Position numbers and translations under genes: made by a program. A DNA stretch of 64,000 nucleotides from Methanomassiliicoccaceae archaeon UBA71 (lineage in GTDB: Archaea > Thermoplasmatota > Thermoplasmata > Methanomassiliicoccales > Methanomethylophilaceae): contig DARO01000005.1 of assembly GCA_002504405.1 (NCBI GenBank), forward strand, positions 248,001-312,000, written 5' to 3'. The notes beneath the pieces are model-generated. The model worked only from the letters and a program-made list of their open reading frames with translations, made no database searches and was not told the origin of the DNA. Below are positions 25,613 through 33,442 of this stretch, piece by piece; the stretch's first letter is position 1; every line of letters begins with the position of its first letter.

Positions 25613-25723
25613 TCCCCACTCCCTGATTTGAACAGGGGACCTGCTGATTTCAGCGGCTGTATCGGATTTTCTTCCGAAAACACTCTACAGTCAGCCGCTC
25701 TGGCCAGTCTGAGCTAAGTGGGG
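25613..25723 (-). tRNA. tRNA-Tyr (GTA) with a 36-nt intron
   Basis: Read on the minus strand, the acceptor arm CCCCACT pairs with AGTGGGG, giving the C1-G72 pair typical of archaeal tRNA-Tyr, and the discriminator is A73. Positions 8-9 are TA, the T arm is CCCTG-TTCAAAT-CAGGG, and the anticodon stem GCTGA/TCAGC frames CTGTAG, so the anticodon is GTA. The intron spans 25649-25684, at the canonical site after position 37. CCA is encoded directly after A73 (25610-25612). A TATA box lies about 29 bp upstream. The matching TyrS gene is in this window at 50757-51824. Confidence 0.9.
25649..25684 (-). other. tRNA-Tyr intron
   Basis: This 36-nt insert lies between positions 37 and 38 of tRNA-Tyr and would be removed by the archaeal splicing endonuclease. 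It contains TTTTCGGAAGAAAA, able to fold as a small hairpin. Confidence 0.8.
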
Positions 25724-25747
25724 ATTAGAGTTTGTGATATCGCCATC

Positions 25748-25757
25748 TTATATAAAG
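25748..25757 (-). promoter_or_regulatory. TATA box for tRNA-Tyr
   Basis: CTTTATATAA on the minus strand is centred about 29 bp before the first tRNA base. It is nearly symmetric, so it could also drive plus-strand transcription into the structured region that follows. Confidence 0.55.
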
Positions 25758-25774
25758 ATAACTGGGAAGCGATG

Positions 25775-25945
25775 TCTGCTACGGTCATCACGCCGATGTC
25801 TCATCCCTCCGGGCACGATCCGGCGGTCGGTGAGAACCATCCCACAACCGCTGCCATGAGGGGGTAAGAGGGCTCCTAACCGACGGGTGGTTCCGCGCGG
25901 GTCAAATCCCCGGGGTTCAGGAATGTACAGGTTCCAAGCCTCCAT
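25775..25945. ncRNA. Possible structured RNA upstream of the ATP-grasp operon
   Basis: About 170 bp with no convincing reading frame but high GC and many self-complementary blocks. GTCGGT (25826-25831) can pair with ACCGAC (25879-25884), GGAA with TTCC across 25920-25934, and there are palindromes CCGCGCGG and CCCCGGGG. The plus strand includes GGGTCAAATCCCC, which looks like a damaged tRNA T arm, and GGGGTAAGAGGGCTCC. I could not fold it into a complete tRNA, 5S, SRP or RNase P RNA. It may be a leader of the operon starting at 25992 or an independent RNA; the strand is not determined. Confidence 0.25.
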
Positions 25946-25991
25946 CAGGCAAACTAAATAGTCAGTAAGTATACTAAACCCGGGATTTCGG

Positions 25992-26900
25992 ATGCTCAGA
26001 GGAATATATCTGGTCGACAAGCTCAGAACGAATGTGGACAAGGAGGTCGGAGCTCTGCGCTCTCTCCCGGACATCGACATCGCCCCATTGTATTTCGAGG
26101 ACATCGTAACGACCGTCGGTGGGGACGGAAGGATCCTGCTGGTCGACGGCAGTCGCATCACCCCGCCGGACTTCGTCATGGTGAGGGCGTTCAGGCTGGA
26201 CGATTCCAAGGCATACCATCTCAAGTCGGTCCTCAGGATGCTCGAGGGCATGGGCGTGCTGTGCATCAATCCGCCCAGATGCAAGGACATCACCGCCGAC
26301 AAGCTGCTGACGTTCCAGGTGGCGGCGGACGTCGTCCCGGATGTGAGGGCACCGAAGACCATGCTCGTCACCCCCGGCATCGACGCGGCGGTCATAGGGG
26401 AGAACCTGGGATACCCCGTGGTCCTGAAGGTTCTTCATGGCGAGGGGGGAACGGGTGTCACGCTGGTGGAGGACGAAGGGGCACTGAAGAGCGTGCTGAA
26501 GATCATGTCGGCCGTCCCCATGAGGGACCAGGTCATAGCGCAGCAGGCGATCCTCTCCTCCAAGGGGAGGGACCTGCGCATCGTAGTCATAGGGGGGAGG
26601 GTAGTGGACGCATTCGTGCGCTCCAACCCGGGAGGATTTACATCCAACGCGCACCAGGGCGGTCATGTGGAGGAGTTCGACCCCCCGGATTCCGTCAAGG
26701 ACGCCGCCGTCCGCCTGGCCGACGCCATGGGAATGGCCATGGGCAGCGTGGACTTCCTATTCGGGGAGAGGGATGGGGAGTTCTACCTCTGCGAGGCGAA
26801 CTCGTCCATAGGGATGCCCTATCTGACGGATGGCTCCCGCGGGGACGTGGTCCCATGCTACATAGACGGTATTAAGAGGCTGCTGGGGATGATGCGGTGA
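25992..26900 (+). CDS. RimK-like ATP-grasp ligase (first copy)
   Basis: A 302-residue ATP-grasp enzyme of the RimK/LysX/CofF group, which forms amide bonds by ATP-driven acyl phosphate chemistry. It shows PKTMLVT, the ATP-binding lysine in GYPVVLKVLHGEGGTGV, the adenine loop in VIAQQAILSSKGRDLRI, and the metal-binding EANSS near the C terminus (LCEANSSIGMP). It opens the operon and its stop overlaps the GH3 gene's GTG start (GTGA). A close paralogue lies two genes downstream. The substrate is unknown; an amino-acid or peptide ligation is inferred from the neighbours. Confidence 0.88.
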   Translation: MLRGIYLVDKLRTNVDKEVGALRSLPDIDIAPLYFEDIVTTVGGDGRILLVDGSRITPPDFVMVRAFRLDDSKAYHLKSVLRMLEGMGVLCINPPRCKDITADKLLTFQVAADVVPDVRAPKTMLVTPGIDAAVIGENLGYPVVLKVLHGEGGTGVTLVEDEGALKSVLKIMSAVPMRDQVIAQQAILSSKGRDLRIVVIGGRVVDAFVRSNPGGFTSNAHQGGHVEEFDPPDSVKDAAVRLADAMGMAMGSVDFLFGERDGEFYLCEANSSIGMPYLTDGSRGDVVPCYIDGIKRLLGMMR

Positions 26901-28615
26901 GGCCCCATGACGAGATCCTGTCCCTGGGGGACAGGGACGCCATCGGTCGCTGGACGGAGATGTGCTCGGACTGCAGGGGGACCCAGGAGGCCGTCCTCAT
27001 GGGGATACTGGAGGCTGCGTCCGGCAGCGTCTACGGACGCGAGCACGGTTTCAGGAGCATAGGCTCGGTCGAGGAGTTCCGCCGCGCGGTCCCGGTCACC
27101 GAGTACGAGTGCCTGGAAGGGTACATAGAACGCATGGCCAGCGGTGAGGGCGACGTGCTATTCAACGGTCCGACAGAGTACTTCATCTCCACGTCGGGGA
27201 CCACGGGCAAGGCGAAGCTCATCCCGGAGGGGTCGGTCAGCAGGGACGCCAAGAACGCCGTGAACAAGCTGAGGAACGCGTACCTTGCCCGCGACCTCGT
27301 AAGGAGCATCGCGGACTCTCCCGGGGTCATGGGGCTGATGGCATCGAAGGGGATCGATTCCCGGACCGCCACCCCGCAGGACTTCGCCAGCTCTTTCCAT
27401 TACTACTCGGTGACGTCGTCCATTCCGGACAGGAAGACGTCCGGCGGCATCGGAATAGGATTCGCCTCGGGCAAGACCTTCGAGTCGTCATCCCTCGCCA
27501 AGGGCCTGGCATACCCCAGCTAGTTCATGGGCCTGGCCAGCGGGGAGGCTACGATGTACCTCACGATGCTGTTCGCGCTCATGCACGACGACGTCCTGGT
27601 GGTAACATCGAACAACGCCGCCCGCCTCTATGCCAGGATCGTCTATGCCCAGGAGCATGCCGAGGAGATCATCCGGGACATGGAGGAGGGCACCGCGAAC
27701 GAGGGCCTGGACCTCACGGAATCGGAGAGGGCGATGGCAGAGGGGCTGATGACGGCCGATCCCGACAGGGCGGGGCAGCTCAGAAGCATCCTGGACACCG
27801 GGAGGGAGAACTTCATACCAAGGAACTACTGGCCCCACCTGTTGTCCGCCAGGTTCTGGCTCGCAGGCTCCGTGGGGGTCAACGTGGCCAAGGTCAGGCC
27901 CCTCCTCCCGGAGGGCACGGTGTACTACGACATCGGCTACGGCGCGAGCGAGGCGAAGATCAACATACCCTGCCGGCCGGAGTCCGGTTACGGGACGCTT
28001 GCCACGCTCTCCGTCTTCTACGAGTTCGTGCCGGTCGGGGGAGGGGACCCCCTGACCGCGGATCAGCTCGAGGACGGGTGCGAGTACGAGGTCCTGCTGA
28101 CGAACTACGGGGGGCTGTACCGCTATCCCATGCACGACATAGTCCGCGTGAGGGGGTTCACAGGGAACACACCAAACGTCGAGTTCGTTACCAAGTTCCG
28201 CGAGATACTGAACATAGCCCAGGAGAAGGTGCCGGCGTCGGGGGTCCTCGGATGCATAGGCACGGTCGCCGGCGGCATGGGGTTCGCCGTCCGCCACGCA
28301 CAGGTATACGAGGACATCGCAGCCCAGGCGTACAGGGTGCATCTGGAGCCGGAGCCGGGGGCCGACCCGGACGGGATCGACCTGGCGGGATTCTCCGAGG
28401 GCCTGGACCGCCTCCTGGGGGAGACGTTCGAGCTGTATGACAGGAACCGCAAGCTCGGTTCCCTTAATCGCCCGTCCTCCGTCCTCATGAGGGGCGGATG
28501 GCAGGAGAGCCTTTACGACAGGCGCGAGGCGGAGGGGGCTCCGCGCTCCCAGATAAAGCTGGACGTCAAGACAGTGGAGCCGCCTGATGAGAGGTGGGTC
28601 CTGAGGAGGGAGTGA
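26897..28615 (+). CDS. GH3-family acyl-adenylate/amide synthetase with in-frame TAG at codon 209
   Basis: GH3 proteins activate a carboxylic acid with ATP and join it to an amine or amino acid. This gene starts with GTG, overlapping the ligase before it, and reads 572 codons in one frame if the TAG at 27521-27523 is decoded. The N-terminal part has the ATP motif STSGTTGKAK (about 98-107). The C-terminal part has FVPVGGGDP, TNYGGLYRYPMHDIVRVRG and matches the intact paralogue at 33443-35140 along its length. There is no frameshift. An ungapped alignment puts the TAG opposite Glu194 of the paralogue (GAG to TAG is one base). It could be pyrrolysine, readthrough, or a nonsense mutation; a separate protein from ATG 27527 would lack the ATP motif. 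Confidence 0.82.
27521..27523 (+). other. In-frame amber codon (candidate pyrrolysine site)
   Basis: The codons around the site are TAC CCC AGC TAG TTC ATG GGC. No gene in the window that I could check ends with TAG. A TAG inside an otherwise intact gene therefore stands out. Whether it is decoded cannot be told from DNA. Confidence 0.6.
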
Positions 28616-28620
28616 TTGCA

Positions 28621-29544
28621 ATGAGAGGAATTCTGCTGACAGGGGACCATTCCCGCTTCGAGAGGGAGTTCGAGATGGCCAAGGCCGTGTTCGACGACCC
28701 CGCCTACGAGATGATCCCGGTCGATTTCAATGACATAGAGGTGCTGGCGCAGGACGACTTCGACGGAAGGATCTACGTCCGCGGGGAGCCGATGGACCGT
28801 CCGGACTTCGCTTTCGTCATGACGGTGGAGGAGCGCGAGACCTACCAGCTGAAGGCGGTGCTCCGCATGCTGGAGACCCTCGGGGTCAGGTGCATCAACA
28901 CCTACGACGCGATCGAGGCCGCAGGGGACAAGATGTACTCGTTCCAGGTGGTCAAGGCGGCGGTCCCGGAGGTCAGGATCCCGAAGACCATGCTGGTCAC
29001 CGACCGCACCGGCATCTCCGAGATAGGGGGGCAGATCGGGTACCCCATGGTCATGAAGGTCATGCACGGGTTCCAGGGCAGAGGCGTCTGCCTGGTGGAG
29101 AGCGAGAAGGAGCTCAAGGGAATACTGAGCATGGTCACGGCCGCCGAATTCGGGGACCAGATCATCGTACAGGAGGCCGTGATGTCCTCAAAGGGCCGCG
29201 ACCTGAGGGTCGTGGTGGCCGCCGGTGAGATGGTGACAGCGTTCGTAAGGCGCAACGACGGGGACTTCAAATCCAACCTCCACCAGGGCGGGTACATAGA
29301 GCCGTTCGACCCCCCGCAGGAGCTGGTGGACATGTCGATAAGGATCGCAGACGCCTGCGGACTGAAGGTCGGGAGCATAGACTACCTGTTCGGCGAGCGG
29401 GAGGGGGAGTTCCTCCTGTGCGAGGTCAACTCGGTCCCAGGCATATCGTACGTCTTCAGGGCTCAGCAGCAGGGGGACACGGAGCTGGTCGAGCGCTTCA
29501 TGTCCATGCCGCGCAGGGTCCTCCGCAAGGAGGGCCTGCTGTGA
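28621..29544 (+). CDS. RimK-like ATP-grasp ligase (second copy)
   Basis: A 307-residue paralogue of the first ligase of the operon, with the same landmarks in the same order: IPKTMLVT, GYPMVMKVMHGFQGRGV, SSKGRDLRVVV, SNLHQGGYIEPFDPP and LCEVNSVPGIS. ATG 28621 is chosen for the near-identical starting pattern MRGILL versus MLRGIYL and lies 5 bp after the GH3 stop. The clear differences in the N-terminal substrate region suggest a different acceptor. It is probably part of the same pathway as the first copy, adding a second residue or acting on a second precursor. Confidence 0.87.
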   Translation: MRGILLTGDHSRFEREFEMAKAVFDDPAYEMIPVDFNDIEVLAQDDFDGRIYVRGEPMDRPDFAFVMTVEERETYQLKAVLRMLETLGVRCINTYDAIEAAGDKMYSFQVVKAAVPEVRIPKTMLVTDRTGISEIGGQIGYPMVMKVMHGFQGRGVCLVESEKELKGILSMVTAAEFGDQIIVQEAVMSSKGRDLRVVVAAGEMVTAFVRRNDGDFKSNLHQGGYIEPFDPPQELVDMSIRIADACGLKVGSIDYLFGEREGEFLLCEVNSVPGISYVFRAQQQGDTELVERFMSMPRRVLRKEGLL

Positions 29545-29614
29545 TCCATACGGGATGCAGGGTTTCCGTCCATCCGGGGCGCAGCATCCCGTGCACAAGG
29601 GGGGCCGGGTTCCC

Positions 29615-31345
29615 ATGAAGGGCTTCATGAGGGACTACGTCCTGCCCTACTGGAAGCACATCCTGGTTCTGCTCATATTCATCATAGTGCAGGTCTACCT
29701 GCAACTGCAGATCCTGTCCGAGACCCATTCCATACTGAACAGCGGCGTCGCCAACCAGGACCTGGACTTCATCAAGAGCGCCGGGGTCGCAATGATAGCG
29801 ATGACCCTGGTCTACGGGCTCTCGATCGTCATAGTATCATATCTGAGCGCATACATAAGCGCCAGCGTCACCTGCGATGTACGCGGGGACCTCTTCAGGA
29901 GGATAATGGCGTTCTCCCAGAAGGACTTCAGCAGGTTCGGCGGATCCACGCTGATGACCCGCCTCACCGCGGACACCACCCGCATCCAGATATTCATGCT
30001 CAGCGCCCTCAGGAACGCGCTGCTGGTGCCAATCGTCATCGTGGCGATAATCATCGCCACCGCTCTGATCAATCCCGTGTTCTGCGCGATCCTAACGGCG
30101 GCATTCGCCGCGACGATCACCATGATGGTGGTAAAGAGCCGCCAGAGCATGCCCATGTTCAACGAGGTGCAGGAGGAGCTGGACACCCTCAACACCCTGG
30201 TGAAGGAGAAGGCGGAGGGTGCCCGCACGATAAGGGCGTTCGGCAGGCAGGAGTACGAGATCGAGAGGTTCGCCGAGCTAAACGAGGTTTACCGCAGGGA
30301 CTCGCAGAAGGCGGCGCTGAAGATCTGCTACCTGACCCCGGTTGCGCTGATAGTGATGAACCTGGCGGTCCTGCTGATATACTACCTCGGGTCGCTGGAG
30401 CTGCAGGCGAGGATCGTCTCCATATCGGACATGATCCTCTTCTTCCAGTACGTCACCTACTTCATCAGCTGCCTCGCCATCGTGCCGTTCATCGTGACCA
30501 CCCTGCCGAAGACCGTGGTGTCCACCGCCAGGCTGGAGGAGGTACTCTACTACGAGCCGACCGTGGTCAACGAACCGCAGGGAAGCGTCCCGTCCGCGGA
30601 CTCGGACGACATAATCCGTTTCGAGGGGGTCGGCTTCGGCTACGCGGGGGCGGCCAAGGACGCGGTATCCGGAGCGGAGGTGGTCATCAGGCGCGGGAAG
30701 ACCACCGCCATAATAGGATCCACCGGGTCGGGGAAGAGCACCCTCGTCCAGATGATCCCAAGGTTCTTCGACCCGACGGAGGGCAGGATCCTCTACGGAG
30801 GGGTCGACATCAAAGGGATGGACCTGTCGGACCTCAGGGAGAGGGTCGCATACGCCAGCCAGCGCACCATGGTGCTGGAGGACACGGTTTACGCGAACAT
30901 CGCGATGGGGAGGGACGTCCCCCGCGAGGAGGCGGAGGAGGCCTGCAGGCTGACCCTGTTCCAGGAGGTCCTTGACGCAATGCCCGACGGCCTGGACACG
31001 ATGATGGCGCGCGGAGGCATGAACATCTCCGGCGGCCAGAAGCAGAGGCTGTCCCTGGCCAGGACGATATGCAAGGATGCGGAGGTCTACGTCTTCGACG
31101 ACTGCTTCTCAGCATTGGACGCGAAGACGGAGAGGGCGGTCCGCGAGAACATACGGAGGCGCCTCGATGGGCGCACCGTGATCATGGTCGCGCAGAAGAT
31201 CAGCACCATACGCGATGCGGACAGCATCATCGTGATGGACAAGGGCCGCGTCGTGCGGCAGGGGACCCACGAGGAGCTGCTGAGCACATGCGGAATCTAC
31301 CGCGAGATATACGAGACGCAATCGTACGCAGGGGGCGGCGAGTGA
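29615..31345 (+). CDS. ABC exporter half-transporter, degenerate-site subunit
   Basis: A 576-residue fused membrane-ATPase protein (type IV ABC exporter). Six membrane helices lie in about residues 12-300, and the nucleotide-binding domain has Walker A GSTGSGKST (about 366), signature ISGGQKQRL (about 470), and Walker B VYVFDDCFSALD. The residue after the Walker B Asp is Asp, not the usual catalytic Glu, so this half should bear the weak ATP site of a heterodimer (as in TM287 or BmrC). ATG 29615 follows a GGGG-rich stretch; the frame is open from 29555. The gene overlaps the next exporter half by 1 nt. Confidence 0.88.
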   Translation: MKGFMRDYVLPYWKHILVLLIFIIVQVYLQLQILSETHSILNSGVANQDLDFIKSAGVAMIAMTLVYGLSIVIVSYLSAYISASVTCDVRGDLFRRIMAFSQKDFSRFGGSTLMTRLTADTTRIQIFMLSALRNALLVPIVIVAIIIATALINPVFCAILTAAFAATITMMVVKSRQSMPMFNEVQEELDTLNTLVKEKAEGARTIRAFGRQEYEIERFAELNEVYRRDSQKAALKICYLTPVALIVMNLAVLLIYYLGSLELQARIVSISDMILFFQYVTYFISCLAIVPFIVTTLPKTVVSTARLEEVLYYEPTVVNEPQGSVPSADSDDIIRFEGVGFGYAGAAKDAVSGAEVVIRRGKTTAIIGSTGSGKSTLVQMIPRFFDPTEGRILYGGVDIKGMDLSDLRERVAYASQRTMVLEDTVYANIAMGRDVPREEAEEACRLTLFQEVLDAMPDGLDTMMARGGMNISGGQKQRLSLARTICKDAEVYVFDDCFSALDAKTERAVRENIRRRLDGRTVIMVAQKISTIRDADSIIVMDKGRVVRQGTHEELLSTCGIYREIYETQSYAGGGE

Positions 31346-33114
31346 TGGCCGGAAGGGAATACACCACCCGTGGTTTTCTCCGCAGGCTCGGCGGCTACAT
31401 GGCCAAGGACAAGGGCCTGGCGATCGTCGCCGTGGCGGTGCTGGTCATGGGGAGCTTCGCGCTCGCGTTCGCCCCCAAGCTGGCCGGGAACCTGATCGAC
31501 ATCCTCACCGAGTACGTCAGGAACGGCTACACCGGGCTGGACAGCGCCCATTTCATCGACCTGATACTGGTGATCGCCGGGCTGTACATCTTCGGATACC
31601 TGGCCACGATGCTGTCCAACAGGAACATGGTCGTGGTCTCCAGGAACGCCACGATGAGGATGAGGCGCAACCTCCACAACAAACTCAACAGGGTCCCCAT
31701 CAGGTTCCTGGACACCCATCCGTCGGGGGACATATCCTCGCGCCTCACCAACGACCTGACCACCGCGGAGTCCCTCCTGGAGAGCGACCTGCTCAACATG
31801 GTGGTCCAGTTCCTCCTGGTGGCCCTGATACTTGTCATGATGCTGGCGGTCAACGCCGAGCTGGCTGTCATCTACATCGTGCTCATACCCGTCTCGTTCC
31901 TTATGATACGGTTCATCACGGGGAAGACGAAGAAGGGGTTCAAGCTTCAGCAGAGCACGGTAGGGGAGCTCAACGGATTCATGGGGGATGTCCTCAGCAA
32001 CCACTCGCTGGTTAAATCCTACGGCATGGAGGGCGCTTCCGAGGAGAGGTTCTCGGAGATCAACGGCAGGTTCCACAGGGCGTACGTGAGGTCCAAGTTC
32101 GCATCCGGGTTCATAATGCCCGTCACGCTGATCATCAACAACATCGGGTACATCTGCGTCTCGATATTCGGGGCGTACATGATAATCGAAGGGAGCCTTA
32201 CCCTGGGCGGGTTCACATCGTTCCTGCTGTACGGGCAGATGCTCAGCGGCCCCCTGCAGTCCGCCTCATCGTCCATGAACCAGGTTCAGTCCGGGTTCGC
32301 GGCGGTGGAGAGGCTCTTCGAGATCCTCGACGAGGACGAGGAGCCGGACGAGAGCGGCCTGCCCGGACTGGACGTGTCGAAGGTGGAGGGCAGGGTAGCG
32401 TTCGAGGATGTGACGTTCGGGTACATCCCGGAGAGGACCCTGTTCAGGGACGTGTCCTTCGTGGCCGAGCCCGGGTCAGTGACTGCCATAGTGGGGCCGT
32501 CCGGGGCGGGGAAGACCACCGTCATCAACCTCCTGATGAGGTTCTACGAGATAGGTGGCGGATCCATAACCGTCGACGGGGCGGACACCCGCGGGATCAA
32601 CCGCGACGAGCTCAGGAAGGCGTTCGGCATGGTCCTGCAGGACTCATGGGTGTTCGACGGGACGATCGCGGACAACATAGCCTACGGGAAGGAGGGGGCG
32701 ACGCGCGAGGATGTCGTCGCGGCCGCCAAGGTCGTGGGCGTCGATTCGATAATAGACGTCCTCCCGGACGGCTACGACACGTACATCAGCGAGGAGAACT
32801 CCCAGCTTTCCGTGGGTGAGAAGCAGCTCCTCGTACTGGCCCGTGCCGTGCTGGCCGACCCGCACATACTGATCCTGGACGAGGCGACATCCAACATGGA
32901 CACCAGGACGGAGGCCCTGGTCACGAAGGCGATGGAGGGCATGATGGAGGGCAGGACCACGTTCATCATCGCCCACAGGCTGTTCACGATCCACAACGCC
33001 GACAAAATCATCTTCATGAAGGACGGAGACATAAAGGAGGTCGGCTCGCATGAGCAACTCATGGCCCTGGATGGGCTGTATGCCGACATGTACCGGAGCA
33101 TGTCATCGTCCTGA
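31345..33114 (+). CDS. ABC exporter half-transporter, catalytic subunit
   Basis: A 589-residue partner to the upstream half-transporter. It has six membrane helices in the first 310 residues, Walker A GPSGAGKTT (about 387), a modified signature LSVGEKQLLVLAR in place of LSGGQ, and an intact Walker B with catalytic Glu (ILILDEATSNMD). The pairing of a canonical Walker B here with Asp in the other half is the hallmark of heterodimeric exporters. It starts at ATG 31345, coupled to the upstream stop. The substrate is likely the product of the ligases and GH3 enzymes of the same operon, which is inference. Confidence 0.88.
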   Translation: MAGREYTTRGFLRRLGGYMAKDKGLAIVAVAVLVMGSFALAFAPKLAGNLIDILTEYVRNGYTGLDSAHFIDLILVIAGLYIFGYLATMLSNRNMVVVSRNATMRMRRNLHNKLNRVPIRFLDTHPSGDISSRLTNDLTTAESLLESDLLNMVVQFLLVALILVMMLAVNAELAVIYIVLIPVSFLMIRFITGKTKKGFKLQQSTVGELNGFMGDVLSNHSLVKSYGMEGASEERFSEINGRFHRAYVRSKFASGFIMPVTLIINNIGYICVSIFGAYMIIEGSLTLGGFTSFLLYGQMLSGPLQSASSSMNQVQSGFAAVERLFEILDEDEEPDESGLPGLDVSKVEGRVAFEDVTFGYIPERTLFRDVSFVAEPGSVTAIVGPSGAGKTTVINLLMRFYEIGGGSITVDGADTRGINRDELRKAFGMVLQDSWVFDGTIADNIAYGKEGATREDVVAAAKVVGVDSIIDVLPDGYDTYISEENSQLSVGEKQLLVLARAVLADPHILILDEATSNMDTRTEALVTKAMEGMMEGRTTFIIAHRLFTIHNADKIIFMKDGDIKEVGSHEQLMALDGLYADMYRSMSSS

Positions 33115-33136
33115 CTTTCAAAAGGAGAAAACGGAA

Positions 33137-33433
33137 ATGGAAATAATCGAGAGCAGAGACGGAGACAGGGTGGTGCTGAGGATAGTCGGAAGGCTGGACA
33201 CGAACACCGCTCCGCAACTTGATTCGTACCTCAAGACGAACGTCACGTCCGACGGGGGGCTTGTCCTGGACATGTCCGAACTTGACTATGTGTCCAGCGC
33301 AGGGCTGAGGGTAATACTGGCGACCCATAAGGTGATGAGCAACCGCGGCGGGCTGTACGTGACCAATGTCAAGGACACGGTCATGGAGGTGCTCGAGGCG
33401 ACAGGGTTCACGGATGTCCTGAACATGGAGTGA
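33137..33433 (+). CDS. STAS-domain anti-sigma-factor-antagonist-like protein
   Basis: A 98-residue STAS protein similar to SpoIIAA/RsbV. The conserved phospho-acceptor region reads LDYVSSAGLRVI (residues 49-60), so Ser53 or Ser54 is the expected phosphorylation site. A Shine-Dalgarno AAAGGAG lies 10 bp before ATG 33137. In bacteria such proteins bind an HPK-like kinase and release a sigma factor; archaea have no sigma factors, so its partner here must be something else. The kinase-like ATPase is encoded one gene downstream and the phosphatase beyond that. Confidence 0.9.
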   Translation: MEIIESRDGDRVVLRIVGRLDTNTAPQLDSYLKTNVTSDGGLVLDMSELDYVSSAGLRVILATHKVMSNRGGLYVTNVKDTVMEVLEATGFTDVLNME

Positions 33434-33442
33434 GGTGCACGG

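Noticed and set aside
25775..25945. 5S rRNA, tRNA-Arg or RNase P RNA 3' half
   Set aside because: Short matches (ATTCCTGAACCCCGG on the minus strand, GGTAAGAG on the plus strand) do not extend to complete stems, so I kept it only as an unnamed structured block.
27527..28615. A separate protein starting at ATG 27527, after the TAG
   Set aside because: It would lack the ATP motif and has no ribosome site close by; the two parts align as one GH3 protein. It remains possible only as an internal-start product.
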